A stretch of 64,000 nt of DNA from Lachnospiraceae bacterium (GCA_900199595.1 FZRB01000024.1:1-64000), one strand, 5' to 3'; positions 22,811 through 31,970 are shown, counted from the stretch's first letter. Numbers and translations are program-made. Notes: a model not told the origin generated them from the letters alone.

Positions 22811-23313
22811 AGATCAGGAATTTTGTGAAAGAAGGACAGAAATTACCTTTATATGGGGTGGGGCCATATATTGTTTATGGTATGGTCGGGCTGACGATCC
22901 TCGGAATAATTTTTTTCTGTTACTTGCTGAAGATCGGATCATTAGGAATGCCGTGGATATATTTATTTCGTATCACCGGCGGTATTTTAATGTTGTTGGG
23001 AGCTTTCATATGGTTCACCGGCGCCCTGCGCTCTGGAATGGACGATAACATAGCGGACAACAAACTGAAAACTGACGGTATATATGCATGGGTCAGGAAT
23101 CCGATGTACAGCGGAATATGGGTTTTCAATTTTGGATTAAGTCTGATGTGGCATAATGCATGCCTCGTCCCGATAGTGGGGATCAACTGGCTGATCATGA
23201 CGATCGCATTGAAGAATACGGAAGAAAAATGGCTACTGGATCTGTATGGAAATGAATATGAAGAATATAAAAAGAGAGTAAACAGATGCATTCCATGGTT
23301 TCCGAAGAGATAG
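22807..23313 (+). CDS. isoprenylcysteine methyltransferase-like membrane protein
   Basis: 168 aa from the ATG at 22807, which overlaps the upstream frame by ATGA; the longer frame from 22744 lies in that fragment. About four membrane helices. The C-terminal signature of ICMT/PEMT-type membrane methyltransferases is present: GIYAWVRNPMYSG, then NTEEKWLLDLYGNEYEEYKK. Substrate unknown; bacterial members act on varied isoprenoid or phospholipid substrates. Confidence 0.8.
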   Translation: MKIRNFVKEGQKLPLYGVGPYIVYGMVGLTILGIIFFCYLLKIGSLGMPWIYLFRITGGILMLLGAFIWFTGALRSGMDDNIADNKLKTDGIYAWVRNPMYSGIWVFNFGLSLMWHNACLVPIVGINWLIMTIALKNTEEKWLLDLYGNEYEEYKKRVNRCIPWFPKR

Positions 23314-23363
23314 ATTTAGAATTCGAAAAAATTCATGAACAACACTTATCAGGAGGTGGGATT

Positions 23364-23423
23364 TTGGAAAAGAATGAAGCGCTTGTTATTCTGGAAGATC
23401 AAAGCCTTCATCCAGGTCAGTAA
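23364..23423 (+). CDS. possible 19-aa reading frame or gene start remnant
   Basis: TTG start behind an excellent AGGAGGTGGG site, MEKNEALVILEDQSLHPGQ. The strong ribosome site suggests a former gene truncated soon after its start. Confidence 0.25.
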   Translation: MEKNEALVILEDQSLHPGQ

Positions 23424-23436
23424 TCCATAATGTTTG

Positions 23437-23488
23437 AATCTTAACATATGTCAATGCGAATAATATAAAGTAATGGTATTGTTTCTTT
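23437..23488 (+). promoter_or_regulatory. repeated upstream element, copy 1
   Basis: AATCTTAACATATGTCAATG-CG, a 14-base variable gap, then ATGGTATTGTTTCTTT. The same two blocks at the same spacing occur at 54642-54693 upstream of a Crp-like gene. It contains TTAACA and AT-rich promoter-like words, and directly precedes the CPBP gene. Confidence 0.6.
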
Positions 23489-23502
23489 CAGGAGGTGACA
23501 TC

Positions 23503-24198
23503 ATGAAAGAAAATGATATCAAGAATGCCGGAAAGGCATTAACAATTACCACTGTGTTGACACTTTTTATTGCCACTTTTGAAATGGTAAATGCGCTTAG
23601 GTTCTATAAGCCGGGAATGAATCTGCTTGATATAGCTAGTTATGTACAGGCTAATAGATGGATATTTGCTTTTACATTTATATTTGCAAATCTTGTCCTT
23701 TTTCCAAGTGCGCTGCTTCTTTATAAGGCGAATGGAATCAGTCTTAAAAAGGAAGTATACGAAAGAGAGACTCTTGGCGGTGATATTCTTTGGGGGGTGA
23801 TACTCGCAATTGTAGCCAGCCTGTTAAGTCTTCTTTCTTTGCCTATATATAAAGGCTGCACAGAACTTGCTTTTGTAGAAGATGAAAAGATGGGAGTAGG
23901 AATAACTATTCTTTATGTAATCGCACTAGTCTTTGTGAGTGGAATTTGCAAGGAAATATATTTCAGAGGCTTTGCAAGAAAATTTTGTGGGCAGGTATTT
24001 GGAGAGATTACGGCACTTTTACTATTCAATATGCTCTTTGGGTTACTTGACTGGTATAATTTTGGATATTCCTTCGTGCTTGGACTTGTATGTATCTTTG
24101 GTTATCAGAAAAGAAAACACATGATAGTTCCTATGATTATACACGGTGGAGTGAATTTAATTAGTATCATATACATCATTGTTATGGGTAGCCAATAA
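23503..24198 (+). CDS. CPBP family intramembrane protease-like protein
   Basis: 231 aa with about seven membrane helices. The ATG at 23503 follows CAGGAGGTGAC; the longer frame begins inside the repeated element. The CPBP motif 1 is seen as GICKEIYFRGFARKF, where the usual EExxxR has become KExxxR, and motif 3 as PMIIHGGVNLI. Loss of the first glutamate may impair proteolysis. Members process prenylated peptides or protect against bacteriocins; the prenyl-protein-type methyltransferase just upstream fits that context loosely. Confidence 0.8.
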   Translation: MKENDIKNAGKALTITTVLTLFIATFEMVNALRFYKPGMNLLDIASYVQANRWIFAFTFIFANLVLFPSALLLYKANGISLKKEVYERETLGGDILWGVILAIVASLLSLLSLPIYKGCTELAFVEDEKMGVGITILYVIALVFVSGICKEIYFRGFARKFCGQVFGEITALLLFNMLFGLLDWYNFGYSFVLGLVCIFGYQKRKHMIVPMIIHGGVNLISIIYIIVMGSQ

Positions 24199-24210
24199 GG
24201 AGGCGTTCCT

Positions 24211-24258
24211 ATGAATAAAGATTTTATTGTTACCACAGACGGTGGCGAACAATCTTAA
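24211..24258 (+). CDS. possible 15-aa peptide or gene start remnant
   Basis: AAGGAGG ribosome site and MNKDFIVTTDGGEQS. The opening resembles the start of the Crp-like protein at 54734 (MNKDYFVKQ), so this may be the stub of a similar gene. Confidence 0.25.
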   Translation: MNKDFIVTTDGGEQS

Positions 24259-24518
24259 AAGATTATTCGTCCCCGTCTTTTTTTATCTCAAAATCGCCGG
24301 AAACGGCACAGCAAAGAAAGGAGAATTTCAAAATTGAACAGCAGCAGATTTCAGCCAAAAAGCTGAAGGCAATGGAGAAGGTGAAGCGAGCAAATGCGGA
24401 GCTTGCTTTAAGGCGGATTTAATTTCGCTTTAATGGAGCTTTAATGACAAAATGAGAGGTTTATTATAGTATAAACGATGAACCGTCATTATCATTTGCA
24501 AATAGAAGGGGGCGGAAT
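24259..24518. other. gene-poor stretch with fragments
   Basis: No intact gene. Around 24334-24420 an open stretch without a good start reads QQQISAKKLKAMEKVKRANA, a basic helical tail. Nothing else is recognisable. Confidence 0.4.
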
Positions 24519-24566
24519 ATGCCTAAGGTTTCAGAAGAGTATTTTGAGAACAAAAAGAATAATTGA
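24519..24566 (+). pseudogene. TetR regulator N-terminal stub
   Basis: After AGGGGGCGG, the frame MPKVSEEYFENKKNN stops at codon 16. The sequence is a typical N-terminus of some TetR/AcrR regulators, before the helix-turn-helix. Confidence 0.4.
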
Positions 24567-24590
24567 TAAAACGAAAAAGGAGTTTGCGTT

Positions 24591-26183
24591 ATGTGTTTAG
24601 GTTTTTCGTACATAGGATTGATATGGTTGATCATGCTTCTCGTTCCGAATTTCATTTGGATGAAGAACAAGCCAAAGGATTATGAAGAATATGTTCATCA
24701 TGAGAACAAAGTATTGCTTTTTTTTGAGCGTGCAGGGCAGTTTATTGTTACACCGGTAGCGCTTATCTTTTCTGATTTTAATTTCAAAGGATGGAACTTC
24801 TGGTGTCCGGTGTTAATAGTATCATTTCTCTGTATGGTGTTATATGAGATTTTCTGGATTCGCTATTTCAAAAGTGAGAAGACCATGGAGGATTTTTATA
24901 GAGGGATTATAGGAATTCCCGTAGCAGGAGCTACACTTCCTGTTATTGCATTTTTTCTTCTTGGAATTTATGGCGGGAACGGAATCATGATCATTGGTTC
25001 AATAATCCTTGGAATCGGACATATCGGAATACACCTGGCTCATAGAAAGGAAGTTTGTGAGCCCAAACCTAAAAAGCATATTGTACGAAGGATACTTGTT
25101 GGAATACCTAAGGTTATTGTTTCGATGGTTCTGATAATTGTTTTTGGATTCTCTGTCGTGGTAATTATTGGCCGAAATATAAATCAAATTAAGCGTACGA
25201 TTGATTATAAAGACGGAATCAATAAGTCGGAATATGTAATGTTAAATGGACAGGAGCAGTATATCCTTACTATGGGGCATGATATATCAAATCCTGTTAT
25301 TATCTTACTTCATGGTGGCCCCGGTGTTCCTTCAACTTGGGGTGACTATTGTTGGCTTGATTATATGACTGATGATTATACGGTCATTTGTTGGGATCAA
25401 AGAGGATGCGGCAGGACATATTATCATAATGTGAATACAGACCCCGATAACAACACTGTTTCATTCGAACAAGCTATAGATGATCTGGATGCCTTGGTTG
25501 ATTATGCGCGAAAGACATATGGCCAAGAAAAGGTGATTATTATGGGACATTCATATGGAACCCTTCTCGGAAGCCAGTATGTACTTGAGTATCCTGAAAA
25601 GGTTTCGGGTTATGTGGGAGTAGGTCAGGAAGTGATTGAAGAAGATATGTTTGCATATACTTATGTGTATGAGGATGCCTTGGCAAAAGCAAAGGAAGCT
25701 GGTGACGACACCACCGAAATGGAGAAGGCATATGAGACTCTTATAAATTCGCCTTTTGGCGTAGCCGATACATCTGCGCTTGATAATTTAACAGCCAAGT
25801 ATCATCAGCCGAGAGTGACAGAGGATGTATCGACAGTTGCATCCATCTTTTCACCATATATCGGTGTTGATGATATGAGGTGGCAATTTCTCATATTATC
25901 TTCGATGAACGGCAGTACGGCATATGAAGAACTGGAATCATCATTGCTAGAGTATTTATTGAGTTTTAATGCATACAAAAGAAGTACTGATTTTCAAGTT
26001 CCGGTGCTTTTTGTATCCGGTTCGGATGACTGGTCGTGTCCGGTCGGACCGATAGAAGAATACTGTGGAGTGATAACAGCTCCAAAGAAAGAAATGTATC
26101 TTGTCGATGGCTGTGGACATAGCCCGCAGATTCAGCTGCCGGAGGAGTGCTGTCAGGTAATAAAGAGTTTCCTTGGACAGTAA
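24591..26183 (+). CDS. membrane-domain-fused alpha/beta hydrolase (S33-like)
   Basis: 530 aa. Residues 1 to about 205 hold some five membrane helices; the rest is an alpha/beta hydrolase related to proline iminopeptidases: HGGPGVPSTWG, CWDQRGCGRT, nucleophile elbow MGHSYGTLLG, acid SGSDDWSCP, and His in GCGHSPQ. All catalytic residues are present. An N-terminal multi-helix domain on this enzyme is uncommon and suggests action at the membrane. A terminator follows. Confidence 0.88.
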   Translation: MCLGFSYIGLIWLIMLLVPNFIWMKNKPKDYEEYVHHENKVLLFFERAGQFIVTPVALIFSDFNFKGWNFWCPVLIVSFLCMVLYEIFWIRYFKSEKTMEDFYRGIIGIPVAGATLPVIAFFLLGIYGGNGIMIIGSIILGIGHIGIHLAHRKEVCEPKPKKHIVRRILVGIPKVIVSMVLIIVFGFSVVVIIGRNINQIKRTIDYKDGINKSEYVMLNGQEQYILTMGHDISNPVIILLHGGPGVPSTWGDYCWLDYMTDDYTVICWDQRGCGRTYYHNVNTDPDNNTVSFEQAIDDLDALVDYARKTYGQEKVIIMGHSYGTLLGSQYVLEYPEKVSGYVGVGQEVIEEDMFAYTYVYEDALAKAKEAGDDTTEMEKAYETLINSPFGVADTSALDNLTAKYHQPRVTEDVSTVASIFSPYIGVDDMRWQFLILSSMNGSTAYEELESSLLEYLLSFNAYKRSTDFQVPVLFVSGSDDWSCPVGPIEEYCGVITAPKKEMYLVDGCGHSPQIQLPEECCQVIKSFLGQ

Positions 26184-26209
26184 AATTGGAAGTTATCTAA
26201 ATAGGTGTT

Positions 26210-26244
26210 AAAGGAGCTTTTTATGAGCTCCTTTTTGTTTGTTT
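26210..26244 (+). terminator. intrinsic terminator
   Basis: AAAGGAGCT (26210-26218) pairs with AGCTCCTTT (26226-26234), then TTGTTTGTTT. Confidence 0.85.
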
Positions 26245-26365
26245 CTAAAGAATATGACTTTAGTCATATTGTTGTTATTTCTTTTTTCACTACAAAGAAG
26301 AATGGCATAAGTCTATAATGCAGATTAATGAAATATACAAACGGTGTCTAAAGGAGAGAGAATAA

Positions 26366-26983
26366 ATGGATATGAACAAGATGATTTCAAAAGTTGGTTC
26401 AGCAATCGTAACAGTGACAGTATTTCTATTTGCAATATTTCTGCTGTTTAATTATTCTATGGGTGGCTATTTTGTCTGCCTTATCCTACCGATAGGTTTT
26501 ATCATGATGACGGCAGGTCTGAGCAACGAGTGTGAAGGTGACCACAAGGTTGCTGCTAATATAGGTTTGATTCTGGCGGCGGTGTATGGTACGTTTATAA
26601 TGCTTGTTTATTTTTCACAGCTGACTACGGTAAATAATGAACAATTGAACGAACAAGCGTCAAGACTATTAGAATTCAATAAGTTTGGGCTAATTTTTAA
26701 CTACGATTTGCTTGGCTACGGTGTAATGGCGCTTTCTACCTTCTTCACGGGACTATCAATGAAGCCTAAGAACAAGGTAGATAAGTGGATCAGAGTGCTA
26801 ATGATGATACACGGAGTGTTTTACTTTAGTTGTACGTTTATGCCAATTACTGGAATGTTCGTGAGAATGTCCTCTGGTGGTAACGGAATCGGCGGAAGGC
26901 TTGCTCTTGTTGCGTGGTGTGTTTATTTTCTGCCAATTGGGATACTTTCAATTCTTCATTTCCATTCAGAAAAAAAGATATAG
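26366..26983 (+). CDS. hypothetical multi-pass membrane protein
   Basis: 205 aa with about six hydrophobic helices (for example IVTVTVFLFAIFLLF). AAGGAGAGAG ribosome site. No catalytic motif. I do not recognise the family. Confidence 0.65.
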   Translation: MDMNKMISKVGSAIVTVTVFLFAIFLLFNYSMGGYFVCLILPIGFIMMTAGLSNECEGDHKVAANIGLILAAVYGTFIMLVYFSQLTTVNNEQLNEQASRLLEFNKFGLIFNYDLLGYGVMALSTFFTGLSMKPKNKVDKWIRVLMMIHGVFYFSCTFMPITGMFVRMSSGGNGIGGRLALVAWCVYFLPIGILSILHFHSEKKI

Positions 26984-27002
26984 GATGTGATAAATAAGCC
27001 TG

Positions 27003-27164
27003 CTGATAGGACCTGCTATTGACGGCAGAGAAGGAGAGCCCCAGGTCTTTGACGGAAGGCGGAAAGACAGGAAACCCGTTCATATGCTGCTGAAAGATAT
27101 CCAAAAATTTGAAGACGGAGCCGTATGGCTTCGATACGAGGTGAAGAATGGCGGCGGCAAATGA
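27003..27164 (+). pseudogene. startless fragment
   Basis: Open frame without a start, ending WLRYEVKNGGGK and overlapping the next start. Its charged, beta-like sequence is coding-like but not recognised. Possibly the tail of a deleted gene. Confidence 0.3.
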
Positions 27165-27393
27165 CAGACAGGGATGTTTACTCCAAAATCTGCAGGATGC
27201 AATGTGTCCGGAGGAAATGACCAGAGAGTGCATAGGTCTGGCAGAGACAGAAAATGAGAGGGAAATGCTACGGATTCTTGAAGAGCATAGAAAAGAACTG
27301 CTTACCAGGATACATGGCTATCAGAAAGCATTGGACTGTCTGGATTACCTTGTGTTTCAGACAAAAAAGCACAGAAAGCAGGAAGAACTATGA
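27148..27393 (+). CDS. small helical protein of unknown function
   Basis: 81 aa, mainly alpha-helical. QGCLLQNLQDAMCPEEMTRE and ILEEHRKELLTRIHGYQKAL followed by DCLDYLVFQ match a pattern seen in small proteins next to MerR-type or cyclophilin-like genes in clostridia. It overlaps the lipoprotein gene downstream by four bases, so they form one operon. Confidence 0.6.
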   Translation: MAAANDRQGCLLQNLQDAMCPEEMTRECIGLAETENEREMLRILEEHRKELLTRIHGYQKALDCLDYLVFQTKKHRKQEEL

Positions 27394-27995
27394 AAACGAA
27401 AATGACAACGTTGTTTATTGTGGTTTCGATTATAGCGGTGGCCTTCAGCGCATGCGGTAAGACTGGCACACCGGAACCTGATGCTGTTTCAACTGAAGCA
27501 GTTAGTAGCAAAGGAAGTACACAGGAAGAGACAATCGGAATAACCGAGGTACCGGAAAATGAATCGGAAAGCAATGTAAATGAAGATCAAATCCAAACAG
27601 AGGATTTGGAAACAGAAACGGAGGATACAGAAAAAATGTTGCAAATGAAGATAAACGGTACTGTCGTAAATGTTTTGTGGGAAGAAAATGAATCCGTTGA
27701 TGCGCTGATGGATATGTGCAAGGATGCGCCGCTTGAGATCCAAATGTCCATGTATGGCGGTTTTGAACAGGTAGGACCGCTCGGAAGAAATCTTCCGAGA
27801 AACGATTCGCAGACAACCACATCAGCGGGAGATATCGTCCTCTATTCAGGAGATCAGATTGTGGTATTTTACGGCAGCAATTCATGGAGCTATACAAGGC
27901 TGGGACATATCATAGATCTGGATAATGAGGGAATGGCAGCGCTCCTTGGCAACGGAGATGTGATAATTACGATAAGTATGGAGGCGCAACGGTGA
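27390..27995 (+). CDS. lipoprotein with cyclophilin-like domain
   Basis: 201 aa. Signal peptide with lipobox AFSAC (Cys22). An acidic, Thr/Glu-rich linker runs to about residue 85. The C-terminal domain (MKINGTVVNVLWEENESVDA, GDIVLYSGDQIVVFYGSNSW, TRLGHI) matches the bacterial cyclophilin-like fold family, which is not known to have isomerase activity. Surface-anchored. ATGA overlap upstream and GTGA overlap downstream. Confidence 0.83.
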   Translation: MKTKMTTLFIVVSIIAVAFSACGKTGTPEPDAVSTEAVSSKGSTQEETIGITEVPENESESNVNEDQIQTEDLETETEDTEKMLQMKINGTVVNVLWEENESVDALMDMCKDAPLEIQMSMYGGFEQVGPLGRNLPRNDSQTTTSAGDIVLYSGDQIVVFYGSNSWSYTRLGHIIDLDNEGMAALLGNGDVIITISMEAQR

Positions 27996-28090
27996 AAATA
28001 CTGATTTTGAATGGAAGCCCTCATCTTGATGGTCCGACTTCGGATATGGCAAGGGCATATGTGCACAAAAGGATGACAATAAACATATAG
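27992..28090 (+). pseudogene. flavodoxin/NADPH-FMN reductase N-terminal stub
   Basis: GTG start overlapping the lipoprotein stop. MKILILNGSPHLDGPTSDMA is the FMN phosphate-binding opening of the NADPH-dependent FMN reductase family, but the frame ends after 32 codons. Cyclophilin-like domains and flavodoxin genes are common neighbours, so the operon once continued. Confidence 0.7.
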
Positions 28091-28187
28091 TTGGCGAAAT
28101 TAAAATAATAAAAGAATATTCAGAGTATGGTATTGGTTAAATCGGAATTGTATTTCAGCATAATGCAATAGGGACGAGGTGTTTATC

Positions 28188-28790
28188 ATGAAATTGGATC
28201 AGGTTGAAAGTATTCTTAATGTTAAATTTCCTAAGAAATGGAAAGCTATTCATTCTATGGGCGTGATGGAATGGATGGAACAGAGCATTCAGGAATTTAG
28301 AGAGAATAAAGAAAAATACATAAATGATCAAAAAGCATTTTTTATGCTGGAATGTGACTGTGAGCCATTGTTTTTTGACGATATACCTAAAAGATTAGAG
28401 GAATTAAAAGAATGGATTTCCTGGAGAGAAGAAGATGAAAAAACAGCTTTAAATGAGAATGTGAGACTGATCCCTTTTGCACAGAACGGTGGGGGTGATT
28501 TGTTCTGTTTCTTATACGAGGAGAATGAAGAAGAACCACGAATAGTATTGTATTATCATGATGATTATAGTGGTCCGGTGTTAGAAGCAAGTTCTTTTGA
28601 TGAATTTATATATGTGATTTTATTGGAAAGTGCTTCCTGGAGTGGGGATATAGAAAATGATTATTGGAAATCCCACTACCAGCTTTTAAATGATGAATAT
28701 AAGAATAAGTTAGATGGCAGAACTGCTGAAGAATTGGCGGAAGAATATGAAAGCTGTAATTTGGAAAATGTAGATATTTGGAAGAACTGA
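28188..28790 (+). CDS. SMI1/KNR4 (SUKH) family protein
   Basis: 200 aa from the ATG at 28188, placed behind GACGAGG. SUKH pattern: acidic N-terminal helices, IPFAQNGGGDLFCFLY, then IVLYYHDDYSGPVLEASSFD. SUKH proteins are mostly immunity proteins against contact-dependent or polymorphic toxins. No toxin gene is next to it, so it is an orphan immunity gene or has another role. Confidence 0.75.
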   Translation: MKLDQVESILNVKFPKKWKAIHSMGVMEWMEQSIQEFRENKEKYINDQKAFFMLECDCEPLFFDDIPKRLEELKEWISWREEDEKTALNENVRLIPFAQNGGGDLFCFLYEENEEEPRIVLYYHDDYSGPVLEASSFDEFIYVILLESASWSGDIENDYWKSHYQLLNDEYKNKLDGRTAEELAEEYESCNLENVDIWKN

Positions 28791-28844
28791 TATTCAACAT
28801 CGATTATCTTCCAGTTTTATGGATGAGCATTGAGGAATCGAAAT

Positions 28845-29597
28845 ATGAACCAAATATATTGGGATGTCAGTCAAATATCCATGCTGACAGACAATCTAGG
28901 GGCATCGACACATAGCCATGGAATGGTGCAATTCTTTTTAGCGCTGGAGAATATACCGGATATTCAGATAGGGAGAAAAAAACTTGATAAGCCGATATGT
29001 CTTTTTGTGAATAAAAATGTTAAGCATAGTGTAAAATTTCACGACGGAATTATCTTTACAACTGTAATAGATCCGACATCGGATATTGGGATATTTATTG
29101 ATGCCCTTATGAACGGAAATGAATATTATCTGATAGATACGGATGTGGCTAAAAAACTTAGCAAATATGCCTATCCTATGATAGAAACATTTGATAAGGA
29201 AAGCTATGTAACATTCCTAAATCAGATGTATTTGAATCTTGGTTTTCAACCGAGAGAGAGACAGATGGATGAGAGAATTACCGGATTATTAAAGATACTG
29301 GAGGATTGTAATTGTTTCGATCATTCCGTAGAAAAGTATGCCGAAGAACTGGATATTTCAACCAGCAGGCTTTCTCATCTTTTTAGTGAGCAGGTAGGGA
29401 TATCTCTAAAGAGTTATCTGACGATTCATCAGCTTGAGAAGGCATTTCAGAGCATTCTGGAAGGAAGCAGGTTGACGGAAGCAGCTATGAATGCGGGATT
29501 TGGTTCGCCTTCACATTTTGCTGCTACGGTAAAACGTCTTATGGGGCTGCCTACGAGAAAAACCATAAAAGATAGCAGATTTTTGAAAGTTTATTGA
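28845..29597 (+). CDS. AraC family transcriptional regulator
   Basis: About 250 aa from the ATG at 28845, behind TGAGGAATCG. Cupin-like N-terminal half (HSHGMVQFFLAL, VNKNVKHSVKF) and a C-terminal AraC double helix-turn-helix: YAEELDISTSRLSHLFSEQV and AAMNAGFGSPSHFAATVKRL. Same-strand neighbours downstream are a transglutaminase-like and an ATC-hydrolase-like gene, possible targets. Confidence 0.88.
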   Translation: MNQIYWDVSQISMLTDNLGASTHSHGMVQFFLALENIPDIQIGRKKLDKPICLFVNKNVKHSVKFHDGIIFTTVIDPTSDIGIFIDALMNGNEYYLIDTDVAKKLSKYAYPMIETFDKESYVTFLNQMYLNLGFQPRERQMDERITGLLKILEDCNCFDHSVEKYAEELDISTSRLSHLFSEQVGISLKSYLTIHQLEKAFQSILEGSRLTEAAMNAGFGSPSHFAATVKRLMGLPTRKTIKDSRFLKVY

Positions 29598-29644
29598 TTT
29601 TCATTTTTTTATAATCAGGTCATCAAATGAAAGGATGACCGATT

Positions 29645-30349
29645 ATGATGGATAATTATTTAAAAGAAACCCGGATGTTAAATTATAAGGCGAAAAGCCT
29701 TGAGGAACTTGTTAGATCAAGAAACTGGAAAGAATTGGATGAGTTTGAAAGAATCGGAGCAATATACGATTATGTAAGAAATGAAATCCTGTTTGGCTAC
29801 AACCGGTCTGATCTGCTTTCGGCGGAGGAGGTGCTGGCAGATGGCTACGGACAATGTAATACGAAGGCGACGCTGCTCATGGCACTTCTCAGGGCTGTGG
29901 AGATCCCATGCAGGCTGCATGGAACTCAGGTGAGTAAGTATTTCCAGAAAGGAGCAACATCGGGGCTGATTTCTGTGCTTGCACCCAAAAGTGTTGTTCA
30001 TACATGGGTGGAGGTGTTATATAAAGGACAGTGGATAGCACTGGAAGGCGTTATCACGGATGAAGCATATGTCCGGGGGGTGAAAAAAAGATTTTCGGAT
30101 CATACAGGTGAGTTTAAAGCATATGCCATATCTGTACCGGATTTAAAGTTTCTGGATCTTAATTGGAAGGGTGCGAATCTTTTTGTTCAGAACACCTCAG
30201 TAGTAAAAGATTATGGGGTATTTGAAAACCCAGACGTTTTCTTCTCGGAACATAAGCAGACGTGGAATAGAATAAAGGATTTTGCGTATGTACATTTTGG
30301 AAGAAAAATGATGAACAGAAATGTCGCCTGTATAAGAATGCCGGCATAG
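29645..30349 (+). CDS. transglutaminase-like domain protein
   Basis: 234 aa, no signal peptide. Transglutaminase core with the Cys in DGYGQCNTKATLL, His in SVVHTWVEV and an acidic position in WIALEGVITD. Such bacterial proteins are often cysteine peptidase-like. An AAGGATG ribosome site precedes M1 or M2. Confidence 0.82.
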   Translation: MMDNYLKETRMLNYKAKSLEELVRSRNWKELDEFERIGAIYDYVRNEILFGYNRSDLLSAEEVLADGYGQCNTKATLLMALLRAVEIPCRLHGTQVSKYFQKGATSGLISVLAPKSVVHTWVEVLYKGQWIALEGVITDEAYVRGVKKRFSDHTGEFKAYAISVPDLKFLDLNWKGANLFVQNTSVVKDYGVFENPDVFFSEHKQTWNRIKDFAYVHFGRKMMNRNVACIRMPA

Positions 30350-30413
30350 TCTGTGCAGAGAAGGAAAAATGTTTGTGAATTGCGGTATAATATGAGATAG
30401 GAGGCACAGTCTT

Positions 30414-31118
30414 ATGGCGGATAATCATATTCAATTGGCTGATTTGCCATATTGCAAGCCGGTAAAAGAATTGCTTTACAAAAGATATGGGGAGAAGCAA
30501 GCTGCAGATATATGGAAAAAGATAGAAAAACAGTATAATGAATATCTTGTAGACCTGCCTGATTATGGCGGAAAGAAGAATGGTCATGCGATGGCTGTTT
30601 ACGGAGGACTGTTGATCTTTTCCATGTATCCCTGTCTGCCGGATCAGCCGCCCGTATCGGAGTTGCAGGATTTTGTATCTAATATGTTTATGGGGACTTT
30701 TGTAAAACTTGGAAAAATCATAAATCTTAACAGATCGTCAAATATGTGGTTGATCAGTAAAATCTTTAAGAAGTCAGGCGATGGGGATAGACGGGATATC
30801 GTAAAATATCCAGCAGGATTCATAAATGTTGAAGAACCTTATGATAAAGAAAACCATGCTGCGAGATATCATTTTGTGCAATGTCCCAATGCGGAGTTTG
30901 CGAAAAAACACAATCTACTTCATGTGTTGCCGCTTATGTGCAACTGTGATTTCTTTGGAATTGAGCAGCTTCATGGGACTTTAATCCGTTGCGGAACCTG
31001 CGGCAATAGTGATATTTGCGATTACTGTGTTGTTGGCGATAAAAATCCGCTTGCAGACAGATATGAAATTAAGACCGATGACAGCGGTTTTCTTGTCAGT
31101 GTAGAAAAAGAGAGATAA
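30414..31118 (+). CDS. L-2-amino-thiazoline-4-carboxylate hydrolase-like protein
   Basis: 234 aa. The C-terminal Cys-rich pattern LMCNCDFFGIEQLHGTLIRC, then GTCGNSDICDYCVVG, is typical of the ATC hydrolase family (Pfam ATC_hydrolase). The founding enzyme makes L-cysteine precursors from a thiazoline; most clostridial members are uncharacterised. GATAGGAGG ribosome site. Confidence 0.75.
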   Translation: MADNHIQLADLPYCKPVKELLYKRYGEKQAADIWKKIEKQYNEYLVDLPDYGGKKNGHAMAVYGGLLIFSMYPCLPDQPPVSELQDFVSNMFMGTFVKLGKIINLNRSSNMWLISKIFKKSGDGDRRDIVKYPAGFINVEEPYDKENHAARYHFVQCPNAEFAKKHNLLHVLPLMCNCDFFGIEQLHGTLIRCGTCGNSDICDYCVVGDKNPLADRYEIKTDDSGFLVSVEKER

Positions 31119-31210
31119 AACATTATCTTGGAATTAAACGTGCTAAGGCAAAAATCGGAGTTTGTCTGAGCGTGTATGAAATATGGACATCTACGAATTA
31201 AGGAATTGAT

Positions 31211-31858
31211 ATGAGTAATGTTGTAGAAAATTGGTATGAAGATAAAAATAATGTTGACGAAATGTTTAATTGGAATTCTGAACTTAAAGATTGGGAAAAG
31301 TCTGTAATTAAGCATTTTCCTTCAGGTGCCAGAATACTAGACATTGGTTGTGGTTTAGGACGGGAAGCATTTGCATTGTCTGATCTTGGATTTAATGTGA
31401 TTGGGATAGATATTTCAAAAGAAGTAATACTACAAGTAAAGAAGTTGTCTGCTGACAAAGGATACAAGATTCCGTTTTATGAATATGATGGTGAACATCT
31501 GGATTTTTCTGCAGATTCTTTTGATGTCGTATTGATTTGGTCTCAGACACTTGGTTTGATTTATGGAAATGAACGTAAGCAGATGTTTTTGGGAGAATGC
31601 AAGAGAGTTCTGAAAAAGGATGGATTACTCAGCTTCTCAACGCATGACTATAATTATTTAAAAGAGAATTATCCGAATTGTTTGGTTGATCAGAAGTTTT
31701 ATCCTTATGCTAATGCCGAAATATATTGGGAAGCATTTGAAGAAGATGATTTGAAGATGTTTGCAGATCAGGCCGGAATGGATGTTCTTGTTTTTGAAAA
31801 GGGAAGCATTTATAAACCGGAAGACGGAACGATCCTTCATTGCTTATGCAGGAAGTAA
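31211..31858 (+). CDS. SAM-dependent class I methyltransferase
   Basis: 215 aa. SAM motif I RILDIGCGLGREAF, acidic GIDIS at the end of strand 2, and motif IV-like FDVVLIWSQTLGL. The lid and C-terminal regions give no substrate clue. AAGGAATTG lies before the start. Confidence 0.87.
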   Translation: MSNVVENWYEDKNNVDEMFNWNSELKDWEKSVIKHFPSGARILDIGCGLGREAFALSDLGFNVIGIDISKEVILQVKKLSADKGYKIPFYEYDGEHLDFSADSFDVVLIWSQTLGLIYGNERKQMFLGECKRVLKKDGLLSFSTHDYNYLKENYPNCLVDQKFYPYANAEIYWEAFEEDDLKMFADQAGMDVLVFEKGSIYKPEDGTILHCLCRK

Positions 31859-31895
31859 ATTCCAATTTGTAGAGATGACTGATCGGAAGTTATCC

Positions 31896-31957
31896 CGGAA
31901 GAAATATGAATAAGCATGTAAAGTTTAATTCTTATGGAAATGTAGCTATATAATAAA
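31896..31957 (+). repeat. 62-bp repeat, copy 2
   Basis: Identical to 22108-22169. Here it ends 13 bases before the start of a DUF3592-like gene and probably provides its promoter (TATAAT at its end) while GCGGAGG supplies the ribosome site. Confidence 0.85.
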
Positions 31958-31970
31958 GCGGAGGATATAA

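Noticed and set aside
24334-24420. Basic helical frame as a gene
   Set aside because: No start codon in the coding-like frame; the nearby TTG opens another frame that stops after ten codons.
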